Part shown: positions 63,762 through 64,000 of the stretch, piece by piece | Position numbering within the stretch: the first letter of the stretch is position 1 | How the letters are laid out: each line of letters opens with the position of its first letter | Source: Burkholderia pyrrocinia | GTDB lineage: Bacteria; Pseudomonadota; Gammaproteobacteria; Burkholderiales; Burkholderiaceae | Direction: 5' to 3' | Assembly (NCBI RefSeq): GCF_003330765.1 | Contig: NZ_CP024903.1 | Location: forward strand, 1,364,001-1,428,000 | Length of the DNA stretch: 64,000 nt | Translations under genes and position numbers: made by a program | The notes under the pieces: generated by a model | Told to the model about the DNA's origin: nothing | Database searches by the model: none | The model's input: the letters and a program-made list of their open reading frames with translations, nothing else

Positions 63762-64000
63762 ATGCGCTCGCAAGCGATGTCCGTCTCGCGCCTGAGACGC
63801 TATGCGATCACGGCTGCGGTCGTCATCGTCTGCCTGATCGTCATCGGGCGCATCACCGGTATCCTGGTCGACTGGCTCTGGTTCTCGTCGATCGGTTATG
63901 TCGGCGTTTTCTGGACGATCCTGTCCGCGAGGGTGCTGCTGTTCGTCGCCGTGTTCGCGGTGTCGGCGGCCGCCATCGGCGCATCGGGGTTGCTCGCGCA
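63762..64000 (+). CDS. UPF0182 family membrane protein, N-terminal part
   Basis: ATG at 63762 behind AAAGGAGCCTCG; the gene runs off the right edge. The visible 79 residues contain a membrane segment (about 14-36) followed by LVDWLWFSSIGYVGVFWTIL and a second hydrophobic stretch, which is the start of the large UPF0182 (COG1615) integral membrane proteins of roughly 900 residues. Function unknown. Confidence 0.8.
   Translation, partial: MRSQAMSVSRLRRYAITAAVVIVCLIVIGRITGILVDWLWFSSIGYVGVFWTILSARVLLFVAVFAVSAAAIGASGLLA

Overview
The window reads as chromosomal DNA of a Burkholderia-type betaproteobacterium, most likely Burkholderia cepacia complex. It is very GC-rich, with strong third-position GC bias and long mirror ORFs opposite real genes. 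It carries many short-chain dehydrogenases, GTP-dependent PEP carboxykinase, a Burkholderia-style OmpC-type porin, LysR/GntR/MarR regulators and several polar amino acid ABC transporters. No rRNA, tRNA or CRISPR array was recognised. Species and replicon cannot be fixed from sequence reading alone.

Layout. 0-8 kb: short-chain dehydrogenases on both strands around pckG, plus a SnoaL-like protein. 8-16 kb: a small secreted protein, an FAD oxidoreductase, a Tat-exported phosphoesterase with a nearby Pho-box-like site, a second FtsH-like protease, an OsmC-like protein and OtsA. 16-24 kb: a chemoreceptor with a sigma28-type promoter, a ZnuD-like TonB receptor with a Zur-like palindrome, a secreted BNR-repeat protein, and a hydrolase-marR operon with two operator-like palindromes. 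24.6-26.5 kb: a lower-GC accessory patch with an AbrB/PIN toxin-antitoxin pair and a frameshifted Fic gene. 26.7-35.7 kb: a six-gene operon (N-acetyltransferase, two solute-binding proteins, fused permease-ATPase, two flavin monooxygenase-family proteins) that mirrors the Bacillus ytm/yxe S-alkyl-cysteine salvage systems. mqsRA and a zinc deacylase lie beside it. 36-47 kb: a GGDEF protein, a periplasmic molybdenum/FeS/cytochrome dehydrogenase operon, a Pal-like lipoprotein and a porin.

47.5-63 kb is the most unusual part. It is a catabolic locus flanked by LysR and GntR/HutC regulators. In order it holds an argininosuccinate-lyase-family enzyme, an ABC permease and ATPase, a TnpB-type insertion, a solute-binding protein, two NodB-fold (polysaccharide deacetylase family) proteins, an MmgE/PrpD-family protein, a second opine/histidine-type ABC transporter, and a histidine-ammonia-lyase-family protein. 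In the last of these, the Ala-Ser-Gly segment that forms the MIO cofactor is deleted. The second NodB protein has lost the metal-binding histidines that its neighbour keeps. The C-N lyase plus the MmgE/PrpD protein (the family of iminodisuccinate epimerase) plus opine-type transporters suggest uptake and cleavage of an N-carboxyalkyl amino acid or aminopolycarboxylate. The substrate is inference.

A second system-level observation is one inverted repeat, TATTTC-N6-GAAATA. It occurs twice in front of the hydrolase-marR operon and once in front of the molybdenum dehydrogenase operon 14 kb away, which suggests that the MarR protein controls both.
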